DNA of 64,000 nt from an uncultured Acidobacteriia bacterium (lineage in GTDB: Bacteria > Acidobacteriota > Terriglobia > Bryobacterales > Bryobacteraceae): assembly GCA_903909435.1 (NCBI GenBank), contig CAIVVT010000299.1:36031-100030 (forward strand), in the 5' to 3' direction. The notes beneath the pieces are model-generated. The model made no database searches, was not told the DNA's origin, and was given only the letters and a program-made list of their open reading frames with translations. The stretch's first letter is position 1; each line of letters opens with the position of its first letter. Both the position numbers and the translations under genes were made by a program. Below, in pieces: positions 18,508 through 28,007 of this stretch.

Positions 18508-19442
18508 AGCGCCGGAAACGTCGCACGGTGATTGCCGCTGAAATAGTAGCTCTCACCGCCGTCGGCGACCGTGCGGATCAGGATCGTCTTGCGCGGCCGG
18601 AAATAGTAGGCCGGCTCGGTCCGCGGCAACTCGCTGTGGAAGTCGCCGGGAATTGGCATCAGGTCGAACACCGCTGTCGTGAAGTGGCGAATCTCCCGGT
18701 CCTGCTGATGCGCGACGTTGCGAGCCATGGAAAGCGCCTTGAGGTAAACCTCCGGCGCCATGACGGCCGAGCCGAAGCTCAGCATGACGCCGCCCTCCAG
18801 GCTCTCCACCGTGTTCGCGAATACCAGGAAGTCGCGGTAGCTGGCGGCTCCCACGGCCGCGCCATCGCAGTTGGGGTGCTCGTGGATGATGTCGTAGCCG
18901 ATGCCGACGTGCACGGTCGCCGGAATGGAGCAGCGATAGGCCGCGGCCAGCACGCTCAGGTCGCGGTACGGAAAATCGTCTTCCGAGATGCGGGCTCCGA
19001 CCGCCTCGCCAAAGCCGAGCCCTTCGGCCTCGTTGACCCAATCGTTGAGCAGCCCGGTTTCTTTCCACAACCCGAATTCACCGCTGCGAATGTAGCGCGC
19101 CACGCTCTCCGTGGTTGCGCCGATGCGGGCCAATTCGAAATCGTGGATTGCGCCCGCGCCGTTCAGGGCAAGGTGCGAAATCAGGCCGCGCTCCATCAAA
19201 TCGATGATGTGGCGGTTCACGCCGGCGCGCAGCAGATGCGCTCCCAGCATCAGAATCCGCGCCGCACCGCTTTCCCGGGCCTGTTGCAACCGCTCCGCAA
19301 CCACGGCCAGATCGGGGTGTTCGAAGGGCGGGGCGTCATCGTCTAGCCGCAGCCAGTTGTCGAGCGCGAGGTCGTTCTTGCGCTCCGCCAGAGGCTTGAC
19401 GATTAACCGGCTGCGATCGAACGCCTTGAACTTGGAATTCAT
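18480..19442 (-). CDS. Unassigned protein, possibly deoxyhypusine-synthase-like fold
   Basis: A 320-residue cytosolic protein between a HAD phosphatase and a sugar kinase gene. Its ATG overlaps the phosphatase stop as ATGA. Notable stretches are ILMLGAHLLRAGVNRHIID, LALNGAGAIHDFELA, ATVHVGIGYDIIHEHP and GGVMLSFGSAVMAPEVYLKAL. The first two recall the NAD-binding part of deoxyhypusine synthase, but the catalytic Lys segment of that enzyme is not obvious and bacteria with this operon have no known hypusine. I therefore give no function; isomerase or transferase activity on the sugar handled by the neighbours is one possibility. Confidence 0.8.
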   Translation of the reverse strand: MNSKFKAFDRSRLIVKPLAERKNDLALDNWLRLDDDAPPFEHPDLAVVAERLQQARESGAARILMLGAHLLRAGVNRHIIDLMERGLISHLALNGAGAIHDFELARIGATTESVARYIRSGEFGLWKETGLLNDWVNEAEGLGFGEAVGARISEDDFPYRDLSVLAAAYRCSIPATVHVGIGYDIIHEHPNCDGAAVGAASYRDFLVFANTVESLEGGVMLSFGSAVMAPEVYLKALSMARNVAHQQDREIRHFTTAVFDLMPIPGDFHSELPRTEPAYYFRPRKTILIRTVADGGESYYFSGNHRATFPALWRALGSRL

Positions 19443-20263
19443 TTCGAAAACAGCCTCCCGGCATAGGCGTCCCACTGCAAATAATTCGGAATGATGCCGT
19501 CCGCCCCGGCCTTGGCCAGCCGGTCGCGCTTCCAGGCATCGACGCTTAGGCAGGCACCTTCGTCGGTTGCAACGCCGATGGCGACGCCTCCGACGCCCTT
19601 GACGTTTTCGATCTCAACATAGCCGTCGCCGAAGCCGAGGATTTCCTGCCCGTGGCACTCCGAGCGATCGAGAATGCGCTGGATCAAAATGCGTTTCGAG
19701 AAGCTCTTGTAATCGTCAAGCGCGCCGAAGACGCCGCCGTCGAAGTAGGGCGTCACGCCCAACAAATCGGCTTCCATTTTCATGTACGGCTCGTCGGTGC
19801 CGCTGGCGAGATAAAGCCGCAGGCCGCGTGCCTTGAGGTCCTCAAGCAGGCGGATGGACCCCGGAACGAGGTACTGCTCCGCCGGGGCCTGGCCCGTCCG
19901 GACGCCCTCCAGGCGATGCTCGATCCTGGCGCCCAGCAGGTCCAGGTACTGTCGCTTGTACTCCAGCGGGTCACGCGGAGACCCGCCGCGCAGTTCCACC
20001 TGCCGCGCCAGCTCGATCATCTGGTAGATGGTCTGCTTGCCAGTCAGGCGATCAACGAATTCGCGAACGACGCTTTCCAGTTCGGCCTCGCTCTCGCCGG
20101 TCTTCAGACGCTCCAGTTCCTCCACCATCATGGGAACCATCACGTTGGCCCAGCCGGCGCGCAGCAGGGAAAGCGTGCCGTCAAAGTCGAACAGCGCGAC
20201 TCGCGCCTCGGTGGCGCGCGCGTCGGAATTGAGTATCTCGAACGAAGGGTCGGCTTGCGTCAA
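19439..20263 (-). CDS. HAD family phosphatase
   Basis: A 274-residue haloacid-dehalogenase-fold hydrolase. Motif I is ALFDFDGTLS (nucleophile Asp about residue 25), followed by a large helical cap (residues 40-125), motif II LYLASGTDE, and motif III/IV LGFGDGYVEIENVKGVGGVAIGVA. Gly-Tyr in place of the common GD-x-x-x-D spacing is slightly unusual. As first gene of the HAD/unknown/PfkB operon it likely dephosphorylates a sugar phosphate intermediate. Confidence 0.88.
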   Translation of the reverse strand: MTQADPSFEILNSDARATEARVALFDFDGTLSLLRAGWANVMVPMMVEELERLKTGESEAELESVVREFVDRLTGKQTIYQMIELARQVELRGGSPRDPLEYKRQYLDLLGARIEHRLEGVRTGQAPAEQYLVPGSIRLLEDLKARGLRLYLASGTDEPYMKMEADLLGVTPYFDGGVFGALDDYKSFSKRILIQRILDRSECHGQEILGFGDGYVEIENVKGVGGVAIGVATDEGACLSVDAWKRDRLAKAGADGIIPNYLQWDAYAGRLFSK

Positions 20264-20387
20264 TTTAGCTCCGTGGCTGAAAGAACTTCAGTATATGTCC
20301 GCGGCTGAATCTGCCTTAGGACCGGCTGGAAAGGTCATTTTAGGCTATTTTGTAGCTAGAGACAACATAAAACTCGATCGAAGCCGT

Positions 20388-21173
20388 TCACCACATGTGA
20401 TAGTAGCCGGAAGTCTCCAACACTTCGACCTGCGCCTCGAACAGGGCGCTCAGCGTGCCCGCGTTCAGGATTTCGCTCTTCGGCCCGTCGGCAAACACCC
20501 GGCCGCGTTTCAGGCAGACGACCCGCTCAATCTCGGGGATGATATCGGGCAGATGATGGGTCACCAGGATGATCGTGATGCCGGACTGGGCCAAGGTCCG
20601 CAAGGTACGCCGCAGTTCGCGCGCCGCGTGCACGTCCAGGCTGTTGCTCGGCTCGTCCAGGATGATGGCTTGCGGATTGTTTACGAGCGCACGGGCCACC
20701 ACGGCGCGGCGCACTTCGCCGGAACTCATGGCCGTCATGTGACGCTCCGCAAGGTGCGTGATTTCGAGCAACTCCATCAACTCGGCGGCCCGTGCTTCCA
20801 TGGCCGGCGTAACCTCGTGGTTGGGCCACAGCCCGATGCTGCCGAAGAAGCCGCTGAGCACCGTCTCGCGCGCCGAATACGGTTTGCGGCAAGTCTCCGC
20901 CAGATCGTTGGTGATGATACCGAGGATGGCGCGGAGATCGAACAGGCGCCAGTTCTCCCTGCCCAGGATGCGGACGACGGGCGGCGGATCGAACAGGCGC
21001 GGGTACAAGTCGCGCATCAGCACTTTCAGCAGGGTGGACTTGCCCGATCCATTCGGCCCGACAATGGCCGTGTGCTCGCCGGAGCGGATCGCCAGCGTGA
21101 GCCCGTGCAGACCGCGAAACTCGCCGTGATCGACGGTCACGTTGCTGAATTCTAGTAGGGGCGGATGCGCCAT
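20388..21173 (-). CDS. Stand-alone ABC transporter ATPase, ModF-like
   Basis: A 261-residue nucleotide-binding subunit: Walker A GPNGSGKST, Q-loop region ITNDLAE, signature reduced to MSSGEVRR instead of LSGGQ, Walker B AIILDEPSNSLD, and H-loop TILVTHHLPD-like text. It most resembles the single-domain relatives of ModF/YlmA that occur without a permease. No permease or binding protein is adjacent. It lies 18 bases downstream of accC on the same strand, so it may share the pepP-accB-accC transcript. Confidence 0.88.
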   Translation of the reverse strand: MAHPPLLEFSNVTVDHGEFRGLHGLTLAIRSGEHTAIVGPNGSGKSTLLKVLMRDLYPRLFDPPPVVRILGRENWRLFDLRAILGIITNDLAETCRKPYSARETVLSGFFGSIGLWPNHEVTPAMEARAAELMELLEITHLAERHMTAMSSGEVRRAVVARALVNNPQAIILDEPSNSLDVHAARELRRTLRTLAQSGITIILVTHHLPDIIPEIERVVCLKRGRVFADGPKSEILNAGTLSALFEAQVEVLETSGYYHMW

Positions 21174-21190
21174 CGCGGCTGGGTGAATTG

Positions 21191-22567
21191 CTAAGCGCCC
21201 GCCAGCGCAGCCTCGCGCGCTTTCGACCGTTCCAGAAAACGCTGCACGAACTGCGTATCGATCTGGCCAGCCTGGAACTCGGGGTCGGCGAGAATCCGCT
21301 GGTGCAGCGGCACGGAAGACTGGATGCCTTCGACGATGAACAGATCGAGGGCGCGCCGCAGGCGTGCGATGGCCTCGTCCCGATCATGGCCGTGGGCGAT
21401 CAGTTTGGCGATCAGCGAGTCGTAGTAAGGTGGGATAACTCCGTCCACGTACACCGCGGTATCGACGCGAATGCCAACCCCGCCCGGCAGGTTGAGCGCC
21501 TTGATGCGTCCCGGGCAGGGCGTGAAGGTCACGGGATGTTCAGCATTGATGCGGCATTCGATGGCGTGGCCGCGAATGACCACCGGCCCGCCCAGGATGT
21601 CCGGCAGGCGGTGGCCCATGGCGATGCGCAGTTGAGCTTTGACCAGATCGACCCCCGTGACGGCCTCCGTGACAGGATGCTCCACCTGGATGCGCGCGTT
21701 CACTTCGATGAAGAACAAGTTGCCGAGCGCGTCCATGACGAACTCGACCGTGCCCGCGTTGGTATACCCGATCGCGGCGAAGGCCTGCTTCAGTGCGGCG
21801 CTGGTGCGCTCGCGCAGTTCCGGCGTCACCGCCGGCGAAGGCGATTCCTCGATCAGCTTCTGGTGCCGCCGCTGGATGCTGCACTCGCGTTCGCCCAGGA
21901 TCTCGACGTTGCCGTAGTTGTCGGCCAGAACCTGGAATTCGATGTGGCGCGGGCACTCGACGAATTTCTCGCAGTAGAGGTCGCCGCAGCCGAAAGCGGC
22001 CTGCGACTCCTGCTGGGCCTGGATGAACTGCGCGGGCAGTTCCCCGGCATTGCGGACGATCCGCATGCCACGCCCGCCCCCGCCGGCCGAGGCCTTGATT
22101 ATCACCGGGTAACCGATCTGGCTGGCGACTTCTACTGCCTCTTCGGGAGTCTGCAGCAATCCGGCCGAACCGGGCAGGATCGGCACGCCATGCCGCGCCA
22201 TCTCCGCGCGCGCCCGCTCCTTCAGCCCCATCAGGCGGGTCACGTCCGGGCGAGGTCCGATGAACTGGATGCCGGAGGTCTGGCAGACTTCGGCAAAGTC
22301 GGCGTTCTCGCTCAGGAATCCGTAGCCCGGGTGGATCGCGTCGACGTTGGTGATCTCGGCGGCGCTGATCACGGCGGGAATGTTCAGGTAGCTGAGCGCA
22401 CTTTTCGCCGGGCCGATGCAAACGGCTTCGTCGGCGAAGCGGACGTGCAGACTGTAGCGATCGGCTTCCGAGTAGACGGCGACGGTCTTGAGACCCAGAT
22501 CCTTGCAGGCGCAGATGACGCGGAGCGCGATCTCACCCCGGTTCGCGATAAGTACCTTACGAATCAT
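21191..22567 (-). CDS. accC: Acetyl-CoA carboxylase, biotin carboxylase subunit
   Basis: A 458-residue ATP-grasp enzyme that carboxylates biotin on AccB, the first half of malonyl-CoA synthesis. It opens [18 protein letters not shown], has the glycine-rich ATP loop [14 protein letters not shown], the catalytic [16 protein letters not shown] and a complete C-terminal domain. Length is normal. It follows accB after 10 bases. Confidence 0.97.
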   Translation of the reverse strand: MIRKVLIANRGEIALRVICACKDLGLKTVAVYSEADRYSLHVRFADEAVCIGPAKSALSYLNIPAVISAAEITNVDAIHPGYGFLSENADFAEVCQTSGIQFIGPRPDVTRLMGLKERARAEMARHGVPILPGSAGLLQTPEEAVEVASQIGYPVIIKASAGGGGRGMRIVRNAGELPAQFIQAQQESQAAFGCGDLYCEKFVECPRHIEFQVLADNYGNVEILGERECSIQRRHQKLIEESPSPAVTPELRERTSAALKQAFAAIGYTNAGTVEFVMDALGNLFFIEVNARIQVEHPVTEAVTGVDLVKAQLRIAMGHRLPDILGGPVVIRGHAIECRINAEHPVTFTPCPGRIKALNLPGGVGIRVDTAVYVDGVIPPYYDSLIAKLIAHGHDRDEAIARLRRALDLFIVEGIQSSVPLHQRILADPEFQAGQIDTQFVQRFLERSKAREAALAGA

Positions 22568-22577
22568 GCAGCGCGTC

Positions 22578-23072
22578 TCAGTTCGGTTTCACCAGGAAGA
22601 GCGTCTCTCCATACTCCACGGGCTGGCCGTTCTCCACCAGGCATTTGACGATGGTACCCGTGATTTCCGCTTCGATCTCGTTCATCAGCTTCATCGATTC
22701 GATGATGCATAGTACCTTGCCCGGCTTAATATGGTCACCCTCCCGCACGAACCGGTCCGCGCCCGGCGAGGCCGCCTCATAATAGGTGCCCACAATCGGC
22801 GCGGGAACGGACTTCAGGGTCGGGTCGGTCAGGTCCGCCTCGTCCGGCGATGCACCCATGATGTCGGAAGCGCTGGGGGCGGCCGGGGGAACGCTGATCT
22901 GGGCGAACGGCGCAGCAGTCGGCGCCGGCGATTGAGTCACCGTCACTTCCTGCCCCGACGACCCGCCGGAACGCTTGATCCAAACGCGGTTTTCCCCGCG
23001 CTGGACTTCCAACTCGGCGATACCGGTGTCACAGACAGTCTTTATTAAGTCGCGAATCTCGTCGAGAGTCAT
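22578..23072 (-). CDS. accB: Biotin carboxyl carrier protein of acetyl-CoA carboxylase
   Basis: A 164-residue carrier with an N-terminal helix ([13 protein letters not shown]), a Pro/Ala-rich linker (about residues 48-90) and the C-terminal biotinyl domain. The biotin attachment site is K128 in [14 protein letters not shown]. Its ATG overlaps the pepP stop (ATGA), and accC follows closely. Confidence 0.97.
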   Translation of the reverse strand: MTLDEIRDLIKTVCDTGIAELEVQRGENRVWIKRSGGSSGQEVTVTQSPAPTAAPFAQISVPPAAPSASDIMGASPDEADLTDPTLKSVPAPIVGTYYEAASPGADRFVREGDHIKPGKVLCIIESMKLMNEIEAEITGTIVKCLVENGQPVEYGETLFLVKPN

Positions 23073-24157
23073 GATTCAAGAACCAGAAAATCCTTTGGAA
23101 CCTTAGTGAGCGACTCCGCGCCCCGATCGGTTACCAGAACAGTATCCTCAATCCGGACTCCGCCTGTGCCGGGGATGTATGCCCCCGGTTCGATCGTGAT
23201 GACCATATTGGGCTCGATCACGTCGCCGATCAGGCGGCCCACACGCGGCGCTTCGTGAATCTCCAGACCCAGCCCGTGCCCGGTAGAATGCTGAAAATAT
23301 TGGTCGTAGCCAAAGCGCTTCAATGTTTTGCGGGCGGCGCCGTCAATGGCGGAGCAGGTCACGCCCGGTCGCACCATGGCAAAGGCCGCCAGATGCGCTT
23401 CCAGCACCGCATCGTACAATCGCTTCACCAGCCTGGGAGCCCGGCCCGTATGCACCACCCGCGTCATGTCGCTGGCGTAGCCGTCCAGGCACGCACCCAT
23501 GTCTATCAATAGTAACTGATTGGCTTCCAATCTCGACCCGGTCGGCTGGGCGTGCGGCAGCGCGGAACGTTCGCCCGCCGCGACAATGGTCTCAAACGAC
23601 GGCTTCTCGGCTCCTAACCGCCGCATGCGGTATTCCAGTTCCGCCGCGATGCCGTTCTCCGTCATGCCCGGCTTGATCTTCTTCAGCGTCTGGAGATAGG
23701 CCCTGCCGCACAGGTCCATGGAACGGCGAATCGCCTCGATCTCGTGCGGGTCTTTCACCGAACGCAGCCGTTCGGCCAGTCCGCTGACATCGCCGAGCGT
23801 CACGCTGTCTCCCAGCCCTGCGGCGATGCGCGCGAATTCGGCCTGCGCAAGGTGCTCAGCCTCTAAGGCGAGCGTAGTAATCTTGCGCCGCCGCACGAGC
23901 TTGGCGACTTCCGGCCAGAGCGACCCTCGCACCACCTTTACCGGGCAATCGACCTCTTCGGCGGCCTGCAGTTCGTACCGCGGGTCCGTGAACAGAGTCG
24001 CACCCCGCCCGGTCAGCAGCAGGACCGCGTTCGACCCCGTGAATCCCGAGAGATAGCGAACGTTGGGTAAGTGAGAGAAGACGGCGGCGCCGGACTTTCG
24101 CTCTTCCAGCAGGCCGAGCAAACGACAGCGCCGCAGCGCAAATGACGATTTGGTCAC
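23069..24157 (-). CDS. pepP: Xaa-Pro aminopeptidase (M24B)
   Basis: A 362-residue creatinase/prolidase-type peptidase that removes the N-terminal residue before proline. The dinuclear metal ligands are all present: Asp and Asp in LLIDMGACLDGYASDMTR, His in STGHGLGLEIHE, Glu in TIEPGAYIPG and Glu in VRIEDTVLV. A GTG start at 24157 was preferred because GAGG lies six bases upstream; an in-frame ATG at 24178 would add seven residues. The pepP-accB-accC order recalls the pepP-efp-accB-accC cluster of other bacteria, but without efp. Confidence 0.92.
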   Translation of the reverse strand: MTKSSFALRRCRLLGLLEERKSGAAVFSHLPNVRYLSGFTGSNAVLLLTGRGATLFTDPRYELQAAEEVDCPVKVVRGSLWPEVAKLVRRRKITTLALEAEHLAQAEFARIAAGLGDSVTLGDVSGLAERLRSVKDPHEIEAIRRSMDLCGRAYLQTLKKIKPGMTENGIAAELEYRMRRLGAEKPSFETIVAAGERSALPHAQPTGSRLEANQLLLIDMGACLDGYASDMTRVVHTGRAPRLVKRLYDAVLEAHLAAFAMVRPGVTCSAIDGAARKTLKRFGYDQYFQHSTGHGLGLEIHEAPRVGRLIGDVIEPNMVITIEPGAYIPGTGGVRIEDTVLVTDRGAESLTKVPKDFLVLES

Positions 24158-24238
24158 GATGAGCCTCAATCTTATCATCGGGCGCCGCTGGACCGGTGCT
24201 TCCGGGCCGCTGCCCGACGTGCGATCCTGAATCCCGAT

Positions 24239-25537
24239 ATGCATCTTCGTTCCACACTTCTGATCCTGATCTGCTCCGGGGTGGCGCTGGCCCAGTACCA
24301 TCCAGTCGCCTTGAAGGCTGCGCGCCTGTTCGACGGGAAGGGCGACCGCGCGGTCGCTCCGGGCCTGGTGGTGATTGAAAGCGGGAAGATCGTTCAGGTG
24401 GGCGGCGCCGCTCCCGCCGGCGCGGAGGTGATCGATCTGGGCAATGCGACGCTGCTCCCGGGCCTGATCGACGCGCACACGCACCTCACCATGCAAATGA
24501 GCATGGATAGCTACCAGGACGAGTTCCATGCGCTGCGGACGACTCCTGCCGAAAAGGCGTTCGAAGCCGGCGCCAACGCGCGTACCACGCTGCTGGCGGG
24601 CTTCACCACGGTTCGTAATGTCGGCGCGGGGGAATGGGTGGATATCGGCCTGCGCAACGCGATCAATCGAGGTCTGGCCGAGGGCCCGCATATGTTGACG
24701 GCCGGCAAAGGCCTGGGCGCGACTGGGGGCCATTGCGACGACACCAACGGGCTCGCGCCCGCAGCAGTGCCCACCGAGCCCGACTTGCGCGACGGCGTGG
24801 CCAACTCGCCGGACGAGTACCGCAAGGCGGTGCGCCTGATGATCAAGTACGGCGCGGACGTGATCAAAGTCTGCGCCACCGGTGGCGTGCTCTCGCTGAC
24901 CGACGACGTGGATACGCCGCAGTTGTCGCAGGAGGAGTTGAACGCCATGGTCGAGGAAGCGCACGCACTGCGCCGCAAGACCGCCGCGCACGCGCACGGC
25001 AACGAAGGGGCGCGGCGCGCGGTTCTGGCGGGCATCGACTCCATCGAGCACGGCAGCTTCCTGAAGGACGAAACACTCGACCTGATGAAGCAGAAAGGCA
25101 CCTTCCTCGTCCCGACTTTGATCGCGCCGACCTTCCTGGTCGAGAGTTTTGAGGGCGGCATGAAGATCCCGGAACGCATCAAGCAAAAGGCCAACACTGC
25201 TGCGAAGAGCGTGAATACGACCTTCCTCCACGCCGTCGAGAAGGGTGTCAAAATCGGCTTCGGCACCGATGCCGGCGTCTATCCGCACGGCCAGAATGCG
25301 CGCGAGTTCGAGCTGATGGTGAAGGCCGGCGCGTCACCCGCGCTGGCACTGCGATCGGCCACCAGTGGCGACGCGGAGTTGCTCGGAATTGCGGACAGGG
25401 TTGGTTCGCTCGAGACCGGCAAATTCGCCGACATCGTGGCCGTGCCAGGCGATCCGCTGGCCGACATCAGCTCAATGCGCAAGGTTTTTTTCGTGATGAA
25501 GGACGGCAAGATCTACCGCAACGACGCGAAGCATTAG
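24239..25537 (+). CDS. Secreted amidohydrolase (imidazolonepropionase/Xaa-Pro dipeptidase-like)
   Basis: A 432-residue protein with a signal peptide ending near VALA-Q (residue 19). Metal-binding features are in order: DAHTHL, the potentially carboxylated lysine in VIKVCATGG, His in AAHAHGNEG, His in SIEHGSFL and Asp in GTDAGVYPHG. This is the subtype often named amidohydrolase family with prolidase activity on Xaa-Pro or carboxyl-terminal peptides. It is divergent from pepP, which has a similar chemistry, with an 80-base shared promoter gap. The actual substrate is unknown. Confidence 0.9.
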   Translation: MHLRSTLLILICSGVALAQYHPVALKAARLFDGKGDRAVAPGLVVIESGKIVQVGGAAPAGAEVIDLGNATLLPGLIDAHTHLTMQMSMDSYQDEFHALRTTPAEKAFEAGANARTTLLAGFTTVRNVGAGEWVDIGLRNAINRGLAEGPHMLTAGKGLGATGGHCDDTNGLAPAAVPTEPDLRDGVANSPDEYRKAVRLMIKYGADVIKVCATGGVLSLTDDVDTPQLSQEELNAMVEEAHALRRKTAAHAHGNEGARRAVLAGIDSIEHGSFLKDETLDLMKQKGTFLVPTLIAPTFLVESFEGGMKIPERIKQKANTAAKSVNTTFLHAVEKGVKIGFGTDAGVYPHGQNAREFELMVKAGASPALALRSATSGDAELLGIADRVGSLETGKFADIVAVPGDPLADISSMRKVFFVMKDGKIYRNDAKH

Positions 25538-25564
25538 GCCTTGGGCGGCGAAGGCCCGCACAGC

Positions 25565-25640
25565 AAAACCGTAAGCTAGTTACGGTTTTATACCTGGAAT
25601 CAACAAGTTACAGCCAATAAACCGTAAGATATTTCGGTTT
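25565..25640. repeat. Two-palindrome ACCGTAA repeat (family B, copy 2)
   Basis: AAAACCGTAA-GCTAG-TTACGGTTTT (25565-25589) is a perfect 10-bp stem; after a spacer with GGAATCAACAAGTTA comes a second, imperfect AAACCGTAAGATATTTCGGTTT (25619-25640). It lies between convergent genes, where the A/T flanks could also make a weak two-way terminator. Compare 1871-1955. Confidence 0.75.
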
Positions 25641-25651
25641 TCAATTTCTCA

Positions 25652-25972
25652 TCACGCGTTGCCCGGGGCTAGAATCGCGCGGAGTTCGCGATAAAGTCCG
25701 CGGGATTCGGCCGCTTCGGATTGCGTGGCTTCGCGTGACTCGGACTTGCCGATGAACCAGTCGCGCCCATCGCGCTGGACTAACGCCGAGAAGCCTTTCC
25801 GCAACATCCGGCCGGGCGAGCCGACGGCTCCGAATCCGTCCTCACGGCGCTCCACCAGGGCGACACAGCCGTTGCGTTCCAGGACGAAATGAGAACCAAT
25901 CTCGGGGACAGGCAGGATCTGAATGCCTGCTGCCGCGAGGCGTTCGAGTTGGGCGAGTAGCTTAGGATTCAC
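25652..25972 (-). CDS. Hypothetical 106-residue protein
   Basis: A small soluble protein starting MNPKLLAQLERLAAAGIQILPVPEIGSHFVLERNG; the first part suggests a helix followed by beta strands (CVALVERRED, FSALVQRDGRDWFIGKS). I do not recognise a family. It is flanked by palindromic repeats on both sides and is convergent with the amidohydrolase. Codon use fits the genome, which favours a real gene. Confidence 0.6.
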   Translation of the reverse strand: MNPKLLAQLERLAAAGIQILPVPEIGSHFVLERNGCVALVERREDGFGAVGSPGRMLRKGFSALVQRDGRDWFIGKSESREATQSEAAESRGLYRELRAILAPGNA

Positions 25973-25983
25973 GGCGTGTGGGA

Positions 25984-26094
25984 TGGGGCGGCGCTCCAGA
26001 GCCGCGCGGGGCCTCCCGGCCCCGCTAAGTAACTTAAAGCTAAAGCAACTGGCGGGCTCTGGAGCGCCCGCGCGATCCTGGAGGACCGCCCCGC
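25984..26094. repeat. Inverted pair of tandem-hairpin repeats (family C)
   Basis: Two copies of the same 43-base unit lie head to head: a minus-orientation copy (about 25984-26025) and a plus-orientation copy (about 26052-26094). Each unit has two consecutive small hairpins, such as GGGC-...-GCCC then GGC/GCCGCCCC. The same unit occurs at 45750, 48664, 48721 and 51809. This pair fills the space between a hypothetical gene and the DUF151 gene. Confidence 0.75.
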
Positions 26095-26095
26095 G

Positions 26096-26581
26096 TCACA
26101 TCTTGTAGCGGCCGAGGTCTTCGTCGTTCAGGCCTTCCAGCCAGCGGCGCAGTTCTTCGTTCGTGACTTTCTCGCTGATATTCGTCGCCGCCCGCGAAGA
26201 CGCCAGCACCTGCTCCTCAACATAGATCGGGCAGTCGAGACGCAGGGCCAGTGCCAGGGCATCGCTGGGACGCGAGTCCACACTGATCACCTGACCGTCT
26301 TTTTCAAGCCAGATGACGGCGTAGAACGTCTCGTCTTTTAATTCGCTCACCACGACCTTGCTGACTGTCGCTTCCACGCCCGTCAGCAGGTTTCGGATCA
26401 GGTCGTGCGTCATCGGCCGGGGCGTCGAAACCTTCTCGATCTCCAGGGCAATCGCGTTGGCTTCGTATACTCCGACCCAGATGGGAAGAATCGAGTTGCC
26501 GCTCGAATCGCGCAGGATAACGATGGGCGTATTGGTGACAGGGTCCACCATGAGCCCCCGAATCTTCATTTCAATTTCCAT
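26096..26581 (-). CDS. DUF151 bifunctional nuclease family protein
   Basis: A 161-residue protein of the BFN/DUF151 family: PIVILRDSSGNSILPIWVG near the N-terminus, then RPMTHDLIRNLL and the SVDSRPSDALALALRLDCPIYV core. Members include plant BFN-like proteins with reported DNase/RNase activity, and a second common domain (UVR) is absent here. A strong GAGGAGG precedes ATG 26581. It follows miaB by 88 bases, a linkage seen in other bacteria too. Confidence 0.93.
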   Translation of the reverse strand: MEIEMKIRGLMVDPVTNTPIVILRDSSGNSILPIWVGVYEANAIALEIEKVSTPRPMTHDLIRNLLTGVEATVSKVVVSELKDETFYAVIWLEKDGQVISVDSRPSDALALALRLDCPIYVEEQVLASSRAATNISEKVTNEELRRWLEGLNDEDLGRYKM

Positions 26582-26669
26582 CGCACCCCCCCCTCCTCAG
26601 ACTACTAGACCCAGCCGGGAAAAAACGTCATCTTCTCGTCGTCGATCTTGGCCCGTACCTGCACCGGGC

Positions 26670-28007
26670 TTACAGAGCCGCCCGGCATTCGCCCGCCAGG
26701 GAGTTCGGTCCGGCACGCAGCACCCGCACCGGAACATACCGGCCAATCACGCTCTTGCGCTCCGGCACAATCCCATCTTCGCGCGGCGGCGCGGTGAAGT
26801 TCAGGACCCGGTTTTGGGACGTTCGACCGATCCACTGTCCAGTCGAGGAATTGAAGCCCTCAACCAGCGCTTCCTGCTCGCTGCCAATCAACTTCGTGTT
26901 GCGGCGCAACTGGATGGCGCGCTGGTGCTCCTGCAGAACGGTCAGGCGCCGGCTCTTCTCTTCTTCCGGAATGTGGTCCCCCAGCGCGAGCGCCGGTGTG
27001 TTGGGCCGCACCGAATACTTGAAGCTGAAGATCGAATCGTATTCAACTTCGTCCAGCAGGCTCATCGTCTGGGCGAAATCCTCTTCGGTCTCGCCCGGGA
27101 AGCCCACGATGATGTCGGTGGAGATCGCAATTTCGCGCCTGGCGTTTTTCATCCACGCGATGCGCTGCATGTACTGGTCGCGGGTGTACTGGCGGTCCAT
27201 CGCCGCGAGCACGCGCGTCGAGCCCGACTGTACCGGCAGGTGCACCATGTTGCAGAGCGTGCCGGTGCGGTCGATCGCGTCGATAATCTCTTTTACAAAA
27301 TCCCGCGGGTGCGAGGTGGTGAAGCGGACGCGCCGCACGCCGGGAACGTGTCCCACCGCTTCGAGCAACCGCGAGAAGTCCCAGCCTTCGGGCGATGGGT
27401 CGCGATAGGAATTCACGTTTTGCCCGAGCAATTGGATCTCGCTGTAGCCCGCCGCGGCGAGTTGATGCGCCTCCTCGATCACGCTGGCCGAGGCCCGGCT
27501 GCGTTCCGGACCGCGTGTGAACGGGACCACGCAATACGAGCAGCTCTTGTCGCAGCCTTCGATGATCGTGATGAAAGCGCGGTGCGGATTGTCGCGGCGC
27601 GTCAAAGGCGTTTCGAAAGTCTCGTCCGTATCGAGGCTCAGTCCGGTGACGTGGCGGCTACCTGTCTCGAGCTGCACCAGCAGTTCCGGTAGCTTCGAAT
27701 AGCTGGCCGAACCGACGACGAGGCTGACGTGCGGGGCTTTGTCGAAGATCTTCTCGCCCTCTTGCTGAGCCACGCAGCCGAGCACGCCGAACAGCTTGTC
27801 TTTCCCGCTGCGCTTGAACTGGTCCAGGCGGTGAAAGACCTTCTGCTCCGCTTTATCGCGAATGCTGCACGTGTTGTACAGCACCAGATCGGCGGCCTCC
27901 ACCGTCTCCACTTGCTCGTAGCCGCGGCTCTCCAGCGTGCCGACGACTTTTTCCGAGTCGTGCACGTTCATCTGACAGCCAAACGTCTCGAGGTAGAACT
28001 TCTTCAT
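26670..28007 (-). CDS. miaB: tRNA-2-methylthio-N6-dimethylallyladenosine synthase
   Basis: A 445-residue methylthiotransferase that adds the 2-methylthio group to i6A37 of tRNA. N-terminal UPF0004 cysteines are in ETFGCQMNV, LYNTCSI and LGCVAQ; the radical SAM motif is C-DKSC-SYC in EGCDKSCSYCVVPFTRG; a C-terminal TRAM domain follows (LVEGFNSSTGQWIGRTSQN...). The order and length match MiaB better than RimO or MtaB. Confidence 0.96.
   Translation of the reverse strand: MKKFYLETFGCQMNVHDSEKVVGTLESRGYEQVETVEAADLVLYNTCSIRDKAEQKVFHRLDQFKRSGKDKLFGVLGCVAQQEGEKIFDKAPHVSLVVGSASYSKLPELLVQLETGSRHVTGLSLDTDETFETPLTRRDNPHRAFITIIEGCDKSCSYCVVPFTRGPERSRASASVIEEAHQLAAAGYSEIQLLGQNVNSYRDPSPEGWDFSRLLEAVGHVPGVRRVRFTTSHPRDFVKEIIDAIDRTGTLCNMVHLPVQSGSTRVLAAMDRQYTRDQYMQRIAWMKNARREIAISTDIIVGFPGETEEDFAQTMSLLDEVEYDSIFSFKYSVRPNTPALALGDHIPEEEKSRRLTVLQEHQRAIQLRRNTKLIGSEQEALVEGFNSSTGQWIGRTSQNRVLNFTAPPREDGIVPERKSVIGRYVPVRVLRAGPNSLAGECRAAL

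Noticed and set aside
18480..19442. Naming the gene as deoxyhypusine synthase
   Set aside because: Only weak pattern likeness; no identifiable catalytic lysine segment and no expected eIF5A-type substrate.
24158..25288. Upstream extension of pepP by 370 codons
   Set aside because: The extension is antisense to the amidohydrolase gene and has no family sequence; GTG 24157 has a good ribosome binding site.
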